Shown piece after piece: positions 1 through 6,209 of a DNA stretch of 8,456 nt. Location of the stretch: assembly GCA_947478535.1 (NCBI GenBank), contig CANJXD010000231.1, forward strand, positions 1-8,456, given 5' to 3'. Each line of letters starts with the position of its first letter. The first letter of the stretch is position 1. A model generated the notes under the pieces. It saw nothing but the letters and a program-made list of their open reading frames with translations, was not told where the DNA came from and did no database searches. A program made the translations under genes and the position numbers. This DNA is from Acetobacteraceae bacterium (lineage in GTDB: Bacteria; Pseudomonadota; Alphaproteobacteria; Acetobacterales; Acetobacteraceae).

Positions 1-126
1 CATGTCGTTCAGCATGTGGCAGAGGCTGAGCGAGAGGACGACGGCGAAGGTGGCCGTGCTCGCCTGCCCTGGCGGGGAAGCCGGGGATGGGCTGGCGTTC
101 GGCGCGGCCAAAGCAGGCTGGCTCAT
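1..126 (-). CDS. MFS transporter, Fsr (fosmidomycin-resistance)-like, N-terminal fragment
   Basis: Partial gene: 42 codons from an ATG at 126 down to the window edge with no stop. The first 23 or so residues are polar and rich in Pro, Ala and Ser, as in the cytoplasmic tail of a membrane protein. A hydrophobic segment then starts, ending VVLSLSLCHMLNDM. That matches the opening of the first membrane helix of Fsr-type major facilitator exporters, where a His-x-Leu-Asn-Asp motif is characteristic. A GGAAG ribosome site lies about 8 bases before the ATG. It is the last visible gene of the minus-strand run, 89 bases after the GMC oxidoreductase stop, so it may export a product or toxic intermediate of that pathway. 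The family call rests on one short motif. Membership of MFS is likely, and the substrate is unknown. Confidence 0.66.
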   Translation of the reverse strand, partial: MSQPALAAPNASPSPASPPGQASTATFAVVLSLSLCHMLNDM

Positions 127-190
127 GAAGGCGACTTCCGAATCCTGGACGCCCGACTATGTCCCTCTGGCAGCCCATCGCCAACCGCGT

Positions 191-207
191 GTCCCGCATG
201 GCGGGAC
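191..207. repeat. Perfect 7-bp hairpin in the GMC-MFS gap
   Basis: GTCCCGC and GCGGGAC pair perfectly around a 3-base loop. The hairpin sits 9 bases past the GMC oxidoreductase stop and about 65 bases before the MFS start. No T-run follows on the minus strand, so it is not a classic intrinsic terminator. It could act as a 3' mRNA-stability hairpin or a weak attenuator that lowers MFS expression relative to the upstream genes. The rest of the 127-215 gap shows nothing else I can support. Confidence 0.4.
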
Positions 208-215
208 TGCGAGCG

Positions 216-1811
216 CTATTGCCCGCTACGGATGAATTCCGCGCAACGCTCGCCGACCATCAGCGCGGCCGGCTGGATGTTCGGGGAGGGAATCAGCGGG
301 AAGACACTGGCATCCGCCACCCGCAACCCCTCCACACCCCGGACCCGTAGCCGAGGATCGACCACGGCGCGGTCATCGCTGCCCATGCGGGCCGTGCCGC
401 AGGGGTGGAAGACGGTATTGGAGGTCGCGCGGATGTTGGCCTCGATCGCCGCTTCATCCGTCACGGCCGGGCGCAGTTCCTCCAGCAGCAGGTCACGGAA
501 GGGCGACTGTTCCGCGATCCGCCGGCACGCCGCCGCGGCACCCAGCATCACCCGCATGTCGTTCGGGTGGTCCAGGTAGTTCGGCCGGATCACCGGCTTG
601 TCCGCGGGGTCCGCGCTGCGCAGCGTCAGCGTGCCGCGGCTGTCGGGCCGGCAGGGGCCGTAATTCAGCATCACGCCGGGATAATCGGCCAGGCCCTTTA
701 CATAGTCGAAGGTCAGGAAGTTCACGAACAGCAGCTGCGCTTCCGGCTCCTCCGCCCCCGGCGTCACACGGATGAAGCCCGTCGCCTCTCCCGCTCCGAT
801 GGCCAGCGGCCCGGCGCCGCGCAGAGCCCAATCAAGCCCGGCGGCAGCCTGGCGCAGCCGGCTGGCCAGCACCTCGTTCATCGTGCCGCAAGGCTTGGTG
901 CGCCAGATGAACTTGGCGATCAGATGGTCCTGCAAATTCCGCCCGACATCCGGGCTATGCGCGACGGTCGCAATCCCCAGCGCGCGCAGGGCATCGCCAT
1001 CACCGATGCCGGACAGCATCAGGAGCTTCGGCGTCTCGATCGCCCCGGCGGAGACCACCACCTCCCGCCGCGCGCGGAATTCTCCCTGCGCGGTGGCGAC
1101 GCCAACAACGCGCTGCCCCTCAAAGATCAGGCGCTGAACGGTAACACCCGTCCGCACCTCCAGGTTGGGCCGCGCCATGGCCGGGCGCAGATAGGTGCGG
1201 CCGGAATTCGACCGGAAGCGCCCATCGACGTTCAACTGCACGGGCCCGACGCCCTCGATGGAGCCGCCATCATTCACATCGCCGAAGCGGGGATATCCGG
1301 CGCCGACCGCAGCATCGACGAAGGCTTGCGCAGCCGGGGCCAGCCGGCGCGGTTCCCGCACCTTGATCGGCCCCTCGCTGCCCCGCGCCTCGGAAGGTGC
1401 GCCCGCCCAGCTTTCCATCCGCCGGAAAGCCGGCGCGACATCGTCATAGGACCACCCCCGTGCGCCTGCCTGGGACCAGCGCTCATAGTCGTTCGGTGAC
1501 CCCCGCAGGAAGACCAGCCCGTTCACCGCGCCAGACCCGCCGAGCACGCGCCCGCGCGGCCAGTGCATCGTCCGGTCGCCCAGCGCTGGCTCCGCCTCCG
1601 TCATGAATTTCGGATCGTAGATCCCGCTGCGATACAGCTGCGCGTAGCCCACGGGCATCCGCACCCAAGGGCTGTCATCGCGCGGCCCGGCTTCCAGCAA
1701 CAGCACCCGGATGCCCGGGTCCTCGCTCAGCCGCGCCGCGACGACGCAGCCGGCGGACCCGCCGCCAACGACGATAACATCTGCCTGATTGTTCACGGGC
1801 TGCTTGTTCAC
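216..1811 (-). CDS. GMC-family FAD-dependent oxidoreductase (choline/alcohol dehydrogenase-like)
   Basis: A 531-residue flavoenzyme, the normal length for bacterial GMC dehydrogenases, which oxidise an alcohol group to an aldehyde or ketone using FAD. The FAD dinucleotide fold opens the protein: DVIVVGGGSAG at 11-21, with Glu40 ending the second strand. GMC signature 1 is at 85-97 (PRGRVLGGSGAVN) and signature 2 at 256-270 (GAIETPKLLMLSGIG). The C-terminal HPCGTARMG block supplies the conserved active-site His469. Near the C-terminus, where the family usually has SGNTNAP with a catalytic Asn or His, this protein reads SPNIQPA, placing Gln513 at that position. There is no signal peptide, so it should be cytoplasmic. 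The start is GTG at 1811, with a GAGG ribosome site that overlaps the stop of the upstream receptor gene 7 bases away. A second in-frame GTG at 1796 would remove five residues. The substrate is not determined. Confidence 0.93.
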   Translation of the reverse strand: MNKQPVNNQADVIVVGGGSAGCVVAARLSEDPGIRVLLLEAGPRDDSPWVRMPVGYAQLYRSGIYDPKFMTEAEPALGDRTMHWPRGRVLGGSGAVNGLVFLRGSPNDYERWSQAGARGWSYDDVAPAFRRMESWAGAPSEARGSEGPIKVREPRRLAPAAQAFVDAAVGAGYPRFGDVNDGGSIEGVGPVQLNVDGRFRSNSGRTYLRPAMARPNLEVRTGVTVQRLIFEGQRVVGVATAQGEFRARREVVVSAGAIETPKLLMLSGIGDGDALRALGIATVAHSPDVGRNLQDHLIAKFIWRTKPCGTMNEVLASRLRQAAAGLDWALRGAGPLAIGAGEATGFIRVTPGAEEPEAQLLFVNFLTFDYVKGLADYPGVMLNYGPCRPDSRGTLTLRSADPADKPVIRPNYLDHPNDMRVMLGAAAACRRIAEQSPFRDLLLEELRPAVTDEAAIEANIRATSNTVFHPCGTARMGSDDRAVVDPRLRVRGVEGLRVADASVFPLIPSPNIQPAALMVGERCAEFIRSGQ

Positions 1812-1818
1812 CGGCGCC

Positions 1819-2817
1819 TCAGGGTTCGAGCTTCACGCCGGTGCGCTGCACGACCTGCGCGAATTTCGCGAGCTCGGCGCGGAAGAAGGCCGTGGCATCG
1901 GCGGGGGAATTCGCCCGCGTCCAGGGCGCGACACCCGCGATCAGCAGACGTTCCCGCAACTGAGGCTCCGCGATTGCCGTGCGGGCGGCGCCGTTCAGCT
2001 GCGTGACCAGTGCCTCCGGCATGCGTGGCGGACCGATGATGGCGAACCAGTTCTCAAGGTCGAAGCCCGGCACCGCGCCTTCATTCAGCGTGGGGATGTC
2101 AGGGAAGGAGGGAAACCGCTCCAACCCCGTCACCGCGATGCCGCGCACGCGGCCGTCCCGCACCTGCCCGGCGGCGGAAGCCAGGACCGCCACGCCCCAC
2201 TGGGTTTCCGCCTTGGCGATGCTTTCCACCATCAACCCACCGGAGCGATAGGGCACATGCGGAAACCGCCCACCCAGACCGAGCACGGAGGCCAGCATTT
2301 CCGCCGAGAGATGCGGCATGGAGGCAACGCCGGATGACGCGAAGGGCATCGTATCCCCCGCCGCTTCGCGCAGACGCGCAACCGCTTCCTGCGGCGTCCG
2401 CTCCGGGAACGACGGCGGGGCGAAGACAATCATCGGCCCGGTGCCGACGATGGCGATATGGGTGAAGTCGTTCATCACGTCATAGCGCGTGCCGCCCTGC
2501 ACGGCGGCCGGCGCCAGTGCGTGGGAGGATGCCTCCACCAGCATCAACGTATGCCCATCCGGCGACTGGCGGCGCAGCCAGTCGCTGGCGATCATGCCCG
2601 CGGCGCCGGCGCGGTTTTCCACCACCACGCGCCCATTCGGGCCCAGCGCCGGGCCCAGCCGATCCGCCACCAGGCGCGACGAGATATCCGTGGACCCGCC
2701 AGGCGCGTAGCCAACGGCCAGCGTGATCGTCCGGTCTGGGAAGGCGAAAGCCGGCGTGGCAAGCCCGGTGGCCAGCCCAGTGGCAAGCACGCTGCCGAGC
2801 AATGTCCGACGAATCAT
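1819..2817 (-). CDS. Bug/TctC-family tripartite tricarboxylate-type periplasmic solute-binding protein
   Basis: A 332-residue exported receptor. Residues 1-25 form a signal peptide starting MIRR, with a Leu/Ala/Gly core and an AFA cleavage site, so the mature protein begins near Phe26. The Arg pair before TLLG leaves Tat export possible. Bug hallmarks follow: the ligand loop APGGSTDISSR near 38-48, VVENRAGAAG near 68-77, the HVPYRSGG block, and the FPDIPTLNEGAVPGF block in the C-terminal lobe. These proteins usually bind carboxylates or other small organic acids with two bridging waters. The ATG at 2817 was chosen because it gives the signal peptide and is preceded by a G-rich AGGGGGG site; a longer frame back to 2988 overlaps the upstream gene and is unlikely. 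No TctA or TctB membrane genes are in the window, as is common for the many orphan Bug proteins. The dehydrogenase genes on both sides suggest it delivers or senses their substrate. Confidence 0.93.
   Translation of the reverse strand: MIRRTLLGSVLATGLATGLATPAFAFPDRTITLAVGYAPGGSTDISSRLVADRLGPALGPNGRVVVENRAGAAGMIASDWLRRQSPDGHTLMLVEASSHALAPAAVQGGTRYDVMNDFTHIAIVGTGPMIVFAPPSFPERTPQEAVARLREAAGDTMPFASSGVASMPHLSAEMLASVLGLGGRFPHVPYRSGGLMVESIAKAETQWGVAVLASAAGQVRDGRVRGIAVTGLERFPSFPDIPTLNEGAVPGFDLENWFAIIGPPRMPEALVTQLNGAARTAIAEPQLRERLLIAGVAPWTRANSPADATAFFRAELAKFAQVVQRTGVKLEP
2756..2791 (-). repeat. Three tandem 12-bp units in the receptor signal peptide
   Basis: Three consecutive 12-base units (plus strand GTGGCAAGCCCG, GTGGCCAGCCCA, GTGGCAAGCACG) differ at one to three positions. 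On the coding strand they give the repeated LATG pattern in the hydrophobic core of the signal peptide. Each unit is four codons, so slippage would lengthen or shorten the core without breaking the frame. Confidence 0.7.
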
Positions 2818-2852
2818 GGTGACGCCCCCCTGTCTGGTTTGCCCGGAAATTC

Positions 2853-2873
2853 GCGCGCCCGGCGGTGGCGCGC
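2853..2873. repeat. Perfect 7-bp GC hairpin between dehydrogenase and receptor genes
   Basis: GCGCGCC and GGCGCGC pair perfectly around a 7-base loop in the 73-base gap between the Ldh_2 gene stop and the receptor gene ATG. On the minus strand it is followed by GAATTT rather than a T-run, so full termination is not expected. Stable hairpins ahead of binding-protein genes often protect the downstream message and raise receptor levels over the rest of the operon. That role is inferred here. Confidence 0.45.
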
Positions 2874-2890
2874 AAGCCGGGACCGCGTGG

Positions 2891-3976
2891 TCAGGCGGCG
2901 TTCGGCACGCCGAGCCTGGCCGCGACCTGGAGGATGCTTTCCCAGGTATCGGGTTGCAGCGGCACGCCGTTGGCAATCCGGTCGGCACGCGTCGCGGCCT
3001 CCTTGTCGCCCGGCGCCAGCACGGGCTGGCCGGGCACTGCCGGGCGCGTCGACATCACCCAGTCGACATAGGCGCGGCCCGTGGCGTGGAACTCCGCCTC
3101 CGTACCGAAATGCTTCGGCGAGATGTAGAAGCTCAGCATCCCATTCGCGATCCGCCCGCGCGCCTGAACGGGGCCGGAGGTGCCGCCGCCGGTCAGCGCG
3201 CCGGCCAGCATCTCGCACATGAAGGCGAGCCCACTGCCCTTGTGTTCGCCGAAGGCGCGGATCGCGCCGACCCCGTTGGAAGGGTTGCGCGGCCCGATCG
3301 TCTCATAATGGCCGTAGAGCGTATGCGGGTCACCGGACAGCGTTCCATCCGGCTCGATCAGCGCATCCACCGGCAGTTCCTTCCCGCCATTGGACGCCAC
3401 GAGCACCTTGCCTTCCGCGACATGCGACGTCGCGAAATCCAGCACCAGCGGACGCCCCGGCAGCGGCACGCCGACCGAGATCGGTGCCGTCGAAAAGCGC
3501 CGCTCCGTGCCGCCGAAGGGCGCCACCAGCACGCTGCCCGCGACATTGACGAAATGGACGGAGAGCAGCCCCGCCGCGATCGCCATTTCCGAATAGGCTC
3601 CGACGCGGCCGATATGCCCCGCGTTGCGCAACCCCACCACGGCGATGCCGTGCTGTTGCGCGCGCTCTATCCCCATGCGGACCGCCTGCGGCGCCACCGT
3701 CTGGCCGAAGCCGAACAGGCCATCGAGCAGCAGGAAGCTGCCGCCATCCGTCACGACCTGCACGTTCTGTCCCTTCAGCACAAAGCCTGCCTGCAACCAC
3801 TCGATATAGCGCGGCACGCGGGCCACGCCGTGGCTGTCATGCCCCGCGAGATTGGCGTCGAGCAGATAGGTGGAGATGCGTGTCGCCTCCGCGCCATCGC
3901 AGCCAGCGGCGGCAAAGATGCGCGTGACGATGTCCTCGACCACCGGGGCAGGAACGAGGACGGAAGCTGCGGCCAT
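2891..3976 (-). CDS. Ldh_2 family (malate/L-lactate/ureidoglycolate-type) NAD(P)-dependent dehydrogenase
   Basis: A 361-residue protein of the Ldh_2 superfamily, which is unrelated to classical Rossmann lactate dehydrogenases. Members oxidise 2-hydroxy acids such as malate, L-lactate, sulfolactate or ureidoglycolate, or reduce the matching imino/keto compounds. Family blocks are visible in order: AGHDSHGVARVPRY at about 44-57, the conserved NAGHIGRVGAYSE with His121 in the usual catalytic position, VLDFATS in place of the common DMATS, and the C-terminal GEHKGSGLAFMCEMLAGALTG nucleotide-binding stretch (quoted in parts: HKGSGLA and LAGALTG). Length is typical for the family. There is no signal peptide, so it is cytoplasmic. 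The ATG at 3976 has only a weak GGA site about 9 bases upstream. It lies 42 bases after the ATPase stop and precedes the Bug receptor, which suggests it handles an imported 2-hydroxy acid. The exact substrate cannot be read from the sequence. Confidence 0.9.
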   Translation of the reverse strand: MAAASVLVPAPVVEDIVTRIFAAAGCDGAEATRISTYLLDANLAGHDSHGVARVPRYIEWLQAGFVLKGQNVQVVTDGGSFLLLDGLFGFGQTVAPQAVRMGIERAQQHGIAVVGLRNAGHIGRVGAYSEMAIAAGLLSVHFVNVAGSVLVAPFGGTERRFSTAPISVGVPLPGRPLVLDFATSHVAEGKVLVASNGGKELPVDALIEPDGTLSGDPHTLYGHYETIGPRNPSNGVGAIRAFGEHKGSGLAFMCEMLAGALTGGGTSGPVQARGRIANGMLSFYISPKHFGTEAEFHATGRAYVDWVMSTRPAVPGQPVLAPGDKEAATRADRIANGVPLQPDTWESILQVAARLGVPNAA

Positions 3977-4018
3977 GGGTGAATTCCGTTGGTGTTGTGG
4001 GGCGTCCGACCAAAAGTC

Positions 4019-5119
4019 CTACAGGACCAGGCCGCTCTCCGGATCGATCAGGTGCATGTGATTGAGGTCGGCGGCAAATTGCATCGGGCGACCAGGCTCG
4101 GCTGGTGTAGTTGGATCGATGCGGCAGCACACCTCGGCGCCTTGTAGCCACAGGTGCACCAGCGTCTCCATGCCCATGGGCTCGATGACTTCGGGCACCA
4201 GCTCGAACACGGCGATGTTCGGCCGGTCAAGGTTCTTCGGCTCCGTCAGGTGTTCCGGGCGGATGCCGAACAGCACCTCGCGCCCGGCCGCGCCCTGGTA
4301 GCGCGCCGTGCGATCCGCCGGCACGGCCAGGACAATGCCATTGGGCAGCGTCAGGCGCAGCCCGCCGGAAGCCGCTTCCACCCGCGCGGCAATGAAGTTC
4401 ATTGCTGGGCTGCCGATGAAGCCCGCGACGAAGCGCGTCTTCGGGTGGTGATACAGTTCCTGCGGCGGCCCGACCTGCTCGATCACGCCATGGTTCATCA
4501 CCACCACGCGGTCGGCCAGGGTCATCGCCTCGATCTGGTCATGTGTCACATAGACCGTGGTGGTGCGGACGGTCTGGTGGACCTTCTTGATCTCGGTCCG
4601 CATCTGCACGCGCAGCTTCGCATCGAGGTTCGACAGCGGCTCATCGAACAGGAACACCTTGGGGTCCCGCACGATGGCGCGCCCCATCGCCACGCGCTGC
4701 CGCTGGCCGCCGGACAGCGCCTTCGGCTTACGTTCCAGAAGCGGTTCTATATCGAGGATTCGTGCGGCGTTCATCACCCGGCGCTTGATCTCGTCCTTCG
4801 CGAATTTCCGCAGAGTCAGGCCGAAGGCCATGTTGTCGAAGACCGACATGTGCGGATAGAGCGCGTAGTTCTGGAACACCATCGCGATATCGCGGTCGCG
4901 CGGCGGGATGTCATTCACCACCGTGCCGCCAATCGCGATCTCGCCGCCTGTAATCTCCTCCAGCCCCGCGATCATCCGCAGCGTCGTAGACTTGCCGCAG
5001 CCGGAGGGACCGACGAGGACGACGAATTCATGGTCCGCGATTTCGAGATCGATGCCCTTCACGGCCTGCACGCCGCCTTCATAGGCCTTCACGACCTTGC
5101 GGATCGAAACCTGCGCCAT
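4019..5119 (-). CDS. ABC transporter ATP-binding protein, MalK/UgpC/MsmX (CUT1) type
   Basis: A 366-residue ATPase that would energise uptake through an inner-membrane permease pair, normally for sugars, glycerol phosphate or polyols. All nucleotide-binding elements are present: Walker [10 protein letters not shown] at 37-45, Q-loop Gln83 in [10 protein letters not shown], signature LSGGQ at 135-139, Walker B VFLFDE at 155-160, the D-loop SNLD, and switch His193 in VTHD. The C-terminal third is the regulatory OB/TOBE region, with [10 protein letters not shown] and a closing [10 protein letters not shown] typical of CUT1 ATPases. The ATG at 5119 starts the family's usual MAQVSIRKV, with AGGGGGA about 10 bases upstream; an earlier frame start at 5152 adds an unlikely low-complexity leader. 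It is the first gene of the minus-strand run, yet no permease or sugar-binding protein is adjacent. It may serve permeases encoded elsewhere, as shared MsmX-like ATPases do. Confidence 0.93.
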   Translation of the reverse strand: MAQVSIRKVVKAYEGGVQAVKGIDLEIADHEFVVLVGPSGCGKSTTLRMIAGLEEITGGEIAIGGTVVNDIPPRDRDIAMVFQNYALYPHMSVFDNMAFGLTLRKFAKDEIKRRVMNAARILDIEPLLERKPKALSGGQRQRVAMGRAIVRDPKVFLFDEPLSNLDAKLRVQMRTEIKKVHQTVRTTTVYVTHDQIEAMTLADRVVVMNHGVIEQVGPPQELYHHPKTRFVAGFIGSPAMNFIAARVEAASGGLRLTLPNGIVLAVPADRTARYQGAAGREVLFGIRPEHLTEPKNLDRPNIAVFELVPEVIEPMGMETLVHLWLQGAEVCCRIDPTTPAEPGRPMQFAADLNHMHLIDPESGLVL

Positions 5120-5169
5120 GAATGGCGTTCCCCCTGTTGCCGCGGGCGCCACGCGCCGTGCTTGGAGGC

Positions 5170-5199
5170 AGGTTAGGCATCGCCCTAGCGGCGTAGCAA
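5170..5199 (-). promoter_or_regulatory. Possible weak promoter for the ATPase-led operon
   Basis: On the minus strand, TTGCTA (5199-5194) and TAACCT (5175-5170) are 18 bases apart and lie in the 107-base gap ahead of the ATPase. The match to a sigma-70 promoter is partial: four of six bases at -35 and three of six at -10. It is the best candidate I could find for the start of the five-gene run. Read-through from the regulator gene upstream is the alternative. Confidence 0.25.
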
Positions 5200-5212
5200 C
5201 CCCGGCAGGCCG

Positions 5213-5226
5213 CGGCGCGCACGCCG
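5213..5226 (-). terminator. Short GC hairpin directly after the regulator stop
   Basis: CGGCG and CGCCG pair around a 4-base loop, immediately after the TGA stop of the HTH-PBP regulator. The stem is only 5 bp and no T-run follows, so at most it is a weak or Rho-assisted end. It may partly separate the regulator from the ATPase-led operon. Confidence 0.25.
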
Positions 5227-6117
5227 TCAGATGATGAAGGCGACCGATCCCGTCGTGCCGATCTCATAGCCGCCAAGCCGCGCGGCACGATCCCGGAAGG
5301 GCTGCCCCCTGGCAAACTCAAGCAGCTTTTGCAGCCCCGGCTCGAACCAGTCACGCGGCCTTGCCACCAAGTCCAGCCGTTCCCGCACCAGCGGCACGAA
5401 GGCGAGGCCCCGCTGCACCGCCTCCGCCCGGATGCCGAAGCCGACATCGGCGCGGCCCTCCGCCACCGCCGCCGCGACCTCATCCTCGGTGGCGGACGGC
5501 GAAGGCAGGAAGCGCAGCGCATCCAGCCGTAACCCCGCCTCGCTCAACAGGTGCACCAGCAGCAGGTGGCTGCCCGCCCGCTTCTGCCGCCCCGCCACCA
5601 TCAGGCCGGGCTGCGCCAGGTCCGCAACCCCCAATAGGCCGCGCGGATTGCCGGCCGGCAGGATCAACCCCTGTTCCCGCCACGCCCAGTTCAGCGCCAC
5701 CAGCGATTCGCCCGGCACTTCCGCCCGCGTGGCGGATTCATTGAAGCCGCCGCTATCGGCATCCGGCACATGCACCGCCGCGCAGCACGCTTCCTGCCGC
5801 GCCAGCGCCATCAGCCCATCCAGGCTGCCTCCGGACCGCAAGGCAAGCCCGCAGCCGGATTGGCGCACCGCCCAGTCCAGCAGTGGATCGTGGCTGCCCG
5901 CCAGGATCGGCGGCGGCGCCAGCCGGTGTTCCGGCAGCACCGCCTGCCGCGCAACCCATAGGCCAAGCGCCGCCCGGGGAAACACCCACTTGCCGCCGAT
6001 CTGCGCCGCGGGAATGCGCTGCTGGCGGGACAGGTCGTACAATGCGCGTTCCGACAGCCGCAGCCAGAGCGCGGCCTCCTTCAGCGTCATGATCTCGGGC
6101 GGCGGATGAGTGGACAT
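5227..6117 (-). CDS. Transcriptional regulator: excisionase-like HTH fused to molybdate/tungstate-binding-like PBP domain
   Basis: A 296-residue one-component regulator. Residues 10-55 form a MerR/excisionase-type helix-turn-helix of the HTH_17 pattern: [20 protein letters not shown], then [17 protein letters not shown] with the wing-like GGKW turn. Residues 70-296 match the cytoplasmic PBP_like domain (COG1910-type, related to molybdate-binding proteins), with [11 protein letters not shown] at 74-84, GSLDGLMAL at 97-105, [12 protein letters not shown] at 115-126, [19 protein letters not shown] at 211-229 and a [10 protein letters not shown] block at 242-251. There is no signal peptide, so the binding domain must sense an intracellular ligand. 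Lying 92 bases from the divergent tupBCA genes, it most likely senses tungstate or molybdate and controls that promoter, but ligand and direction of control are inferred. Start: ATG at 6117 with a weak TGGA site; an internal ATG at 6090 (residue 10), just before the HTH, is an alternative. It differs from ModE, which has another HTH type and TOBE/MOP domains. Confidence 0.86.
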   Translation of the reverse strand: MSTHPPPEIMTLKEAALWLRLSERALYDLSRQQRIPAAQIGGKWVFPRAALGLWVARQAVLPEHRLAPPPILAGSHDPLLDWAVRQSGCGLALRSGGSLDGLMALARQEACCAAVHVPDADSGGFNESATRAEVPGESLVALNWAWREQGLILPAGNPRGLLGVADLAQPGLMVAGRQKRAGSHLLLVHLLSEAGLRLDALRFLPSPSATEDEVAAAVAEGRADVGFGIRAEAVQRGLAFVPLVRERLDLVARPRDWFEPGLQKLLEFARGQPFRDRAARLGGYEIGTTGSVAFII

Positions 6118-6209
6118 CGGCAGAATCCAGAAAATTTCGGCAAATGATACCGTCGTAGCCTAGCTCTCCCCAGTGGACGCCGCCAGATGCCGCCCCTAAC
6201 TGAGAGCCG
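6118..6209. promoter_or_regulatory. Divergent intergenic region between regulator and tupBCA, with candidate operator
   Basis: This 92-base gap must hold both divergent promoters. Its left part (about 6121-6150) is clearly AT-rich against the GC-rich surroundings. A perfect odd palindrome, GAAA-A-TTTC, lies at 6130-6138. Two near-identical words, CGGCAGA at 6118 and CGGCAAA at 6138, are spaced 20 bases, close to two helical turns. For the regulator, TGGGGA (6172-6167) and TATCAT (6149-6144) on the minus strand are 17 bases apart and would start transcription near 6137, placing the palindrome at the start site. I see no convincing plus-strand promoter; TAGCCT at 6156-6161 is a poor -10. No copy of the ModE-type operator was seen. 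Confidence 0.4.

Noticed and set aside
2..579. Overlapping plus-strand frames at the left edge
   Set aside because: Low-complexity Arg/Ser/Ala translations, opposite the MFS fragment and the 3' end of the GMC gene.
405..1499. 364-codon open frame on the plus strand
   Set aside because: Antisense to the GMC oxidoreductase, whose motifs are complete in the opposite strand.
2818..2988. 57-residue N-terminal extension of the Bug receptor
   Set aside because: It would overlap the Ldh_2 gene and bury the signal peptide internally; the ATG at 2817 gives a normal exported protein.
2723..3982. 419-codon open frame on the plus strand
   Set aside because: It is antisense to the Ldh_2 gene, spans a gene junction, and its Arg/His/Ala-rich translation shows no family motif. 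Such frames are expected opposite GC-rich genes.
5120..5152. 11-residue extension of the MalK-type ATPase
   Set aside because: Family members start at [13 protein letters not shown] sequence, and a G-rich ribosome site lies before that ATG.
4154..5176. 340-codon open frame on the plus strand
   Set aside because: Antisense shadow of the MalK-type ATPase; the translation is His/Arg-rich with no recognisable domain.
6118..6209. Molybdenum-cofactor riboswitch or ModE box upstream of tupB
   Set aside because: The gap is only 92 bases, and no long paired structure or ModE-like palindrome is visible.
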